Assembly (NCBI RefSeq): GCF_000208865.1
Contig: NC_018397.1
Location: 3,038,001-3,102,000 of the forward strand
Origin: Neospora caninum Liverpool
Lineage: Eukaryota > Apicomplexa > Conoidasida > Eucoccidiorida > Sarcocystidae
Direction of reading: 5' to 3'
DNA: 64,000 nt
Part shown: one piece after another, positions 58,101 to 64,000 of the stretch
Numbering within the stretch: position 1 is the first letter of the stretch
Layout of the letters: each line of letters begins with the position of its first letter
Position numbers and translations under genes: made by a program
Notes under the pieces: model-generated
Database searches by the model: none
What the model saw: the letters and a program-made list of their open reading frames with translations, nothing else
What the model was told of the DNA's origin: nothing

Positions 58101-61100
58101 GTTCCCTTCAGCGCGAGACGCGCCTCGCTCAGGGCGGGTGCGACTCGCGGCTCGCTTCCTGCCCTCGCTACGGTGGCCTGTACGTCTTGATCGACCTCCT
58201 GCGATGTGTCACTTTCCCCTTTGGTCTCCACCTCCTGCTTCAACTGGTGTCCGCCCTCGTCCCGCGCGCCCCCGCCTCGCGAGTCGTGGAGAAGGCCTCG
58301 GACGCGCAGGCCGAGGAAGCGAGTGAAGAAGACGAAGTTGTCGTCGACGCGACCTCTCTCGCGGCGTTCCTCGCTTTCCTCACGGAGCCGCTCCCTGGCA
58401 TGCTTCTCCCTGCGATGCCCGAATTCTTCTTGCCGACCAGTGACGCACCCTGTCCGTCTTCCACCTCCGCAGAACATGTCTCCCCCCTCGAGAGCCTCGA
58501 GAGCAAAGAGCGGGCCTTCCAAAGGGGCGACGGCCTGCCGTCGCGCTCAGCGTCCGCCCCGTGCAGCGTGCCCTCGCCCCTCAGGTGTACGTACACCTCA
58601 GTCGGGCCAGTGCCACTGGAACTGTGTCTTGGCACGATGCTCGGCTTCCAGGAGCCACTCGAGAACGGGGAAGCGAACGACCGACAGCGCAGGCAGACGT
58701 TCTTCGATGCGTCCGCTGTGAGCGGCGGAGCCGAGTTCTGGTCGCTGCTGCCGCGCGGCGTGTCAGCTCAAGTGCAAGGCCTGCCGGTGTGGCGCCTGAC
58801 CAGCGCCGCTGCGGCTGCATGCGCGTCGACCGCGGCGGCTGTCCGCTTGCAGTTTGAACGCGAGGGAGCAAAACGAGAAGACTCGCGAAACGCGCCGAAC
58901 GCGTCCTTCTTGGCGAACGCCTCCCGGCCTCCGTGCCTCGAGGGCGAAGGCTGGTGGGGTGTCTCTACAGACGGGGCTCGAGCGCAGCCTGCCTTGCGCG
59001 CCGGCGACCCCCGACGCAGCGCGGTTTCCCGCTTCGGCAGCTTCGCCTCGTGTGCCTCAGCCTCGTCGTGCGGGCCTCAACCGTCGGGCCTTTCACCGCA
59101 AGGCGAGGGCTCCTCCGACGACGCCAGCGCCTTCATGCTCCTCCACGCCCTTCGCGTGCCGCTGGGGGGCGCGGGAGACACCGAAGAGATAGAAGGAACT
59201 GAGAAGCGAGAAGGGACAGATCGCGCAGACACGCAAGAGCTGCCCTCTCTCTCCCTCTTGAGGACTGCATGGTTTGTCCTCGATGCCGGCCTCCAGTTCC
59301 TCAGTCAAACAGGCAAACCCTTGCCGGAGGCGGCAGTCAGGTAAGCGGAGGCTGATGGAGATGGTGCCGCGAATCGAACTCTTATGAGTACAGGGATGAG
59401 AACAACAGGCCATCTCTGTCTTCTAGTTTTTCTTTTTTTAGCTCGTCGTCTCTCGTTTGTTCAAGGTTGCCTCTAGGGCTCTGACGCCCGCTTTGTCGGG
59501 TTTGTTGCCTGCTTTTGCCTCTCTACTCTCTTTACAAAAACAAACCTGTCTCGTCTCCTGGTTCGCTTTCCTTCCAGGCCGTCGTTTCTCCCCTTGCTGT
59601 CTCCGTTGTCTCCGTCGCCCCGCTCTATGTCCCTTCGATCTCGCTCCGAGGCTGCCTTCTTTCTGCTGTCGTTGGTCTGTTCTCTGTCCCATCGCTCGCG
59701 TTTTCCCCCCCTCCGTTTCCTCTTCCTGGGATCCGTTTTGTCGTTGCCTCGGGTTCTCGACATGTTTGTCGGGTATCTCTCCACTTCCCACAAACAGGGT
59801 TGCATCGTCTTCGCCAACCCTCTCTCCCGTTCGCTCTTCCTCTCTCCCTGTATCTATCTCTCTTCCTCTTTCCCTGCGTGTCTCTCTGCTTCTGTCCGTG
59901 TGTCTCTCGCTCATTTTCTCCTCTGTTTTTGGCTGACGTGCTCCCACGAACTCTTTGCCTTTTCTGTTCCGTCGCCAGGGCCTTCATCGCGGCCAGCGCG
60001 TTGTTCTGCCGTCTAGCAGCCTGGCCACCCGCCATGCGCCTCGTCGCAGAACTCGTGATTGCCGAAGACGTTTACGGCCTCAGCGGCCCATCTGCCGCCT
60101 TCGCCGTCAACGCAGCGACCGTGGCTGCCTCCAGCAGCGTCCGAGAGATCCTCGCGCTCTTCCCGCGGAAAGACGTGAGCCTGAAGACCAGCAAACCTGC
60201 ATGCGCCGGCCGCCGAGAGAACGCCGCGCCCGAGGCGGGAGGCCGAGCAGCGCGGGAGACGCCTCCCTCTCCCGCCTTCGACGCGTTCGACACCAAAAGC
60301 AACGCTGCCGTCGCGCCGTTCGCTCTCATGCCGCGTCTCTTCGCGCTCGCCTGCCTCGCAGCGCAACAGCAACAGCTGAGATGCATCCTTCCAGAGGTCC
60401 TCACAGGGCTGAGGTAAGCGATCGCTCGGAAGGAGAGGAAGAACAAAGGAAACGAAACCGTGCTCGCCAGTGGTCTGTCTCCCGTTGCTCTGTCTTCCTG
60501 GCCTCCTCTCCGCTGCGTCTTTGTCCCATGCACTTGAAGCACATATATCTTCTATCTGCAAAAATACCCATATATATACAAACGTACTCATATGTGGTGA
60601 CGTGTAGAAGGAGCGACGCGTTGGGTTGTTTGTCTATATTTGTGCGATTGTGGATGGGGCTACGCCGTATCTAGGAGGACGATGGCCACCCTCCGCACTG
60701 TTTGTGTGTTTTTTCAGGTGTTGTTTGACGCCCTGTTCTCTGCAGAATATTTTCCATGTTTTCCGCGTTTTGTGGCCGGGGCACGGCGACGCGCTGACAG
60801 GGGCGTCTTGCGTGTCTGTGTGTCGCTCTCTATTTTCTCGCGCGGCTTCGCCTCCGGATGGGCCTCGTCGCGACACTCCGCTGGCCTGCCGCCTGCCGCC
60901 GGTTCTTCTTCAGCCGCAGTCGTCGGACCTTCTCTCGGTTGATTTGTCTTCTCCCCCAGAGTCTGTGCACTCCTACTGGCAGTTGCTGATGCTTATCGCA
61001 GTGGGTTCGCGCAGGCGTCTGGACGTGGCGACAGACGAGGCGGCTCAGTTCCTGCGGCGTTCCGCTGCGTTTCGGCGCATTTTCTCTGCCTCCTTTGCGT

Positions 61101-64000
61101 CGCTTTCTCTGCCTGCGTCCTCTGCGCGTTTCACGCCCGAGTTCTTCTCCCCGCCGTTCCTCGATGCCTCTCTCTCTGCCTGGGAAACCCGCAGGGACGC
61201 GGGAGACAGAGGAGACACCGACCAACGAGAGGGGGCGTTCCTGTCTCCGTTTTCCCTGCGGAGGTTTCTCCACATTCTCGGCGAGGTCATGGAAGAAGAA
61301 AAGAGCGTCGGCACGTACCCCGTTCTGAAGAGCACACTCCTGTTGCTTCTCGGCCTCCTGCAGCTCTGCCCGCCAACCGCACTGACTCTGTCTTGGCAAC
61401 AGCACGCAGCGTTGAGTGCGGCGACTGTCACAGAGAGTGCACGGGAGATTGTGCTTCGCGAGCGAGAGAGAACCCGTCGCGAGGGAGAAGACGCACTCGA
61501 GCAGGAAGAACACCCAATGTTCCTCGCCTTCCTCGCGCCTTTCCGTGAACTCGCGCGCATGCAGTTCGGCGGCCCCCAGGAGGCCCAAGACAGCGGGCTG
61601 AGCGTTCGCGACGCAGCCGACCCAGAGACCTGTGGACGAACCCTCGAAGAGAGCCACTGGGTGCTGTTTCCCACGCCGCGTGCCCTCAGGCCCGGAGACC
61701 GTCTCTTCAGGGGAACAGGGGACAGAGAGACAAGCCGTGTGGGGCCTTCGGGGGCCGGAGGCGATGTCCCCTCGGAGCGGACGCGCGAGGATCTCGCCTT
61801 CCTGGATGCGTGCGCAGCGTCGCCGAGCCTCGGGGCCTTCCTCGAGCGTCGGCAACTCGCGCAGCTGGAAGAGCAGAGAGACACTTTCGGGGCTCTCTGC
61901 GAATTCCTCTTCGGCTTCGTGTGGACGCGCCTCGCGGGGTGCACCTTCCAGCACTTTGCCCACCGCGCGGAAATCGTCGAGATCCTCCTCGCCACCACCA
62001 CGGAGACACTCAGTCTCCTCCAGGGCGCGAATCGCCTGCCGGTCGCGGGCGAGGAGACAGACGGCGGGGCGCGCGACGCAGATCGCTGCGCGGAGTGCGC
62101 CGGCGCGGGCCGGCCGAAGAAGAGTCGCGGCAGAGACGGCGATGGAGACGAAAGATGGTCAGAGGCCCTTTCAACCTCTGAGCGAGAGAACGAGAGAGAA
62201 CCGGAACTCGCCCACAGAGACCCAGACGCGCCAGGCGCCATCAAGGCGACTCTGACTCGCGGGGGGGGCTCCTGGGCGTTCACCGCCGCCGAGGCACAGC
62301 CTCCCCACACTCGGTTGAAAGACGAAAGAAGCAACAGACTACAAGTTCTCTTCTGGGACAAACACGCAGGCGTCTTCGCCAAACGCGCTGCCACTCTCGC
62401 CGTATACGGCCACGTCGAGGTACGCCTTCGCGGTTCATCTTCCCGCTTCCGTCGCCGCTCCTACATCTATATTTCTGTATAAATGTGCCCCCATTCTCAT
62501 TCTCAGATCTACTTGTGCTCACATGTACATCTATCCACATACCCACAGTCGGATCTATGCCTTCATTCATATGCGCTCACATCTTCTTAGTGTACTGTTC
62601 TGTTTCTATCTCTCCTTTTCGGGATGTGTGTGTATCGCGTTCTGTAGCTTTCTGTCGTTTTTCGCATCCCCGGTCTTCCTGTGAAGGAGATGACAGGGAC
62701 GACCCATGTTCACGCGGGAGTTTGATCGGTTTCCTTTTTCTGTTTTGCCTCCGTCCGTCAGTCGGATGAAACACAACTCAGCGAATGGACTGTTGCGTGT
62801 CTTTTCCCCTGCAGTTGACGAATCGGCTTTTGGAGCAGCTTTCTGCTTCAAACTTTCTTTCGTCTCTCGCCGCGCTTCTTCGCTGCGATTTCCTCGTGGA
62901 GCTGTGTCCGCCATACGCGCGCAGCCAGCTTCCCTCGGCGAGTTCTCCCTTTCTCTTCACCTTCGTCAATTCTCTCCTCCTGTCGATGGCCTCGCTCGAC
63001 TTCCACTCTCTCTCTTCGACGGCGTGGATCACCCCTTTGGCGGCGACCCTGCTGAGCGCGCCGCCTCTGCACCCTGCTCGGCCTTTGCTGCCTCGTTCGT
63101 CTCCCGCGTCTTCGTTTTCTCCTGCGTCTTCGCTTCTACTCCTTCCTCCTCGAGGCGGCTGCGCTTCGAACGACTCAAGCGCCCGAATCCGTCGATGCTG
63201 CGCATTCTGTTCCTCCGTCTCTTCCTTTTCCTTCTCGTCTGTCTCTCCGGCCTTCCCCCTCGAACCGCTGCCCGCCGATGTGGCTTCGCGAGACGCGGCT
63301 GGCGGGGTCTGCTTCCCGACCGTGGTGGTGCTTTCCTCGCCTTGTTCTTCCTCCTCCGCGCTGCCGTCTGAGGCGTACTCTCCCGCCTCGTCTCTGGGCC
63401 GATGGAGCACGCACTGGGTCGGCTGTGCGCTCCGCGAAAACGTCCCGCTCTGTCTGTCGGCTTCCGGCTCCGCGGCGCTGGCGACCTTCCTCGCGTTTCA
63501 AGCCTCTCAGGCGTCGTCGCTCGTCCTCGACGCCGTCCCCGTCCTCCTCCCCGCGGAGGCTGCTCTGTGCGCGTCGGCCGTGACGAGTCCGAACACGGAT
63601 CGTTCACAGAACATTCTCTGCCTCGTTGCACAGGCGTTTCTTCACCTCTTTCTCGCGACGGCGGCCTCGCCCACGGGGGCTGCTCTCGGCGCAGGCGAGG
63701 CCGCGGGCGCCTGTGGGGCGTCCGCGGACCTCGGCGGGCTGGGGGCGCCGCGAGATGCGGAGACAGCGAGCAGGAAGCGAAAGGGAGGCCCAGTGCCTGC
63801 CGCTGCGCCCGGCCCACTCCTCTCGCGTCTTCAGAGCCAGCTGAGCAAGCTGGCGTTCTCGCCGGCAGCAACTCTGCCGGAAGACTTTGGCATCTCCTCG
63901 TCGCCGCTGTGGCCTTGCGTTCCGGACCTCCTGCCGTCGTACCCTGGAGACGTCCTCGCCGCCCTGCAAGACCAGGAGGCGTTTCTCCTCTTGGCGGACC
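55199..64000 (+). CDS. Giant nucleoporin: FG-repeat N-terminus plus Nup188/205-like scaffold (3' end outside window)
   Basis: Exons seen are 55199-59340, 59979-60413, 60718-62419 and 62815 to the window edge, with in-phase junctions (AG/GTAAGC, AG/GTAAGC, GAG/GTACGC). At least 2,488 residues are encoded before the edge. Residues 1-235 are Ser/Gly/Ala-rich with about nine FG motifs, mostly SLFG, GLFG or ALFG (TLFGGGGG, NALFGAT, SLFGSG, GLFGSA, GMFGG), typical of transport-barrier nucleoporins. A run of about 75 residues, almost all Ser, interrupts it. From about residue 280 the protein is a leucine-rich helical repeat array (MIYEALSVYLLRKFNKQQQL, IDEQVDFFWCLGFIF, LRIQKALLVCFAAFYRAQNV), which I judge closest to the Nup188/Nup205/Nup192 inner-ring scaffolds. 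It probably acts in the nuclear pore at the nuclear envelope. The family placement is inference; nucleoporin identity is better supported. Exon 4 is open to the edge with Ser/Pro-rich inserts. Confidence 0.75.
55581..55798 (+). repeat. In-frame serine-codon microsatellite (TCC/TCT/TCA)
   Basis: About 218 bases of TCTTCC, TCATCT and CCTC units inside nucleoporin exon 1 encode a near-continuous Ser run with occasional Thr. The complementary strand reads as an Asp/Glu-rich open frame, which is an artefact of the repeat. Length polymorphism between strains is expected. Confidence 0.9.

Noticed and set aside
57398..58522. Minus-strand open frame of 374 codons inside the nucleoporin gene
   Set aside because: Antisense shadow in a GC-rich exon; the plus frame is continuous and helical.

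Overview
The window is eukaryotic nuclear DNA from a coccidian apicomplexan of the Toxoplasma/Hammondia/Neospora type, and T. gondii or a very close relative is the best guess. The reasons are: long GC-moderate exons split by introns with GT..AG ends and pyrimidine-rich acceptors; pyrimidine-rich leaders; proteins expanded with Ser, Ala, Gly and Glu low-complexity inserts; and, upstream of a ribosomal protein gene, close matches to both ribosomal-protein promoter elements described for T. gondii (TRP-1 and TRP-2). The species call is inference. No rRNA, tRNA, transposon or CRISPR array could be supported.

Layout: (1) 1-3176, a leader or intergenic region. (2) 3177-8923 (+), a 1,787-residue protein with leucine-rich repeats and a PIN-like region, two exons. 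(3) 14229-16008 (+), a 274-residue coiled-coil protein with a predicted N-myristoylation signal, four exons. (4) 18211-18856 (-), an 86-residue very basic protein in two exons. (5) 23118-23699 (+), 60S ribosomal protein L6. (6) 26509-30118 (-), a DNAJB6-like J-domain co-chaperone, seven exons. (7) 34445-44293 (+), the 26S proteasome base subunit RPN1/PSMD2, fifteen exons reconstructed with consistent phases. (8) 46749-50644 (-), L-seryl-tRNA(Sec) kinase (PSTK), four exons. (9) 55199 to beyond the right edge (+), a giant nucleoporin with an FG-repeat N-terminus followed by a Nup188/Nup205-like helical scaffold; four exons are seen and the 3' end lies outside the window.

Four further spliced or small coding candidates are given at low confidence (21683-22178, 31690-32530, 51509-51781, 53227-55029). 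The rest is intergenic sequence with microsatellites, G/C homopolymers and two short minisatellite-type duplications. AT-dinucleotide arrays concentrate in the RPN1-PSTK interval, mostly in introns.

The genes are mainly housekeeping functions: translation (RPL6, PSTK), protein quality control (J-protein, RPN1) and nuclear transport (nucleoporin). They are not an operon. Each has its own leader and neighbours alternate strands, including a divergent J-protein/RPN1 pair about 4.3 kb apart. The most unusual items are the FG-repeat/scaffold nucleoporin fusion, the PSTK gene with very long inserts (evidence for selenocysteine biosynthesis in this parasite), the LRR plus PIN-like architecture, and the small basic gene, which is visible only when its two exons are joined.
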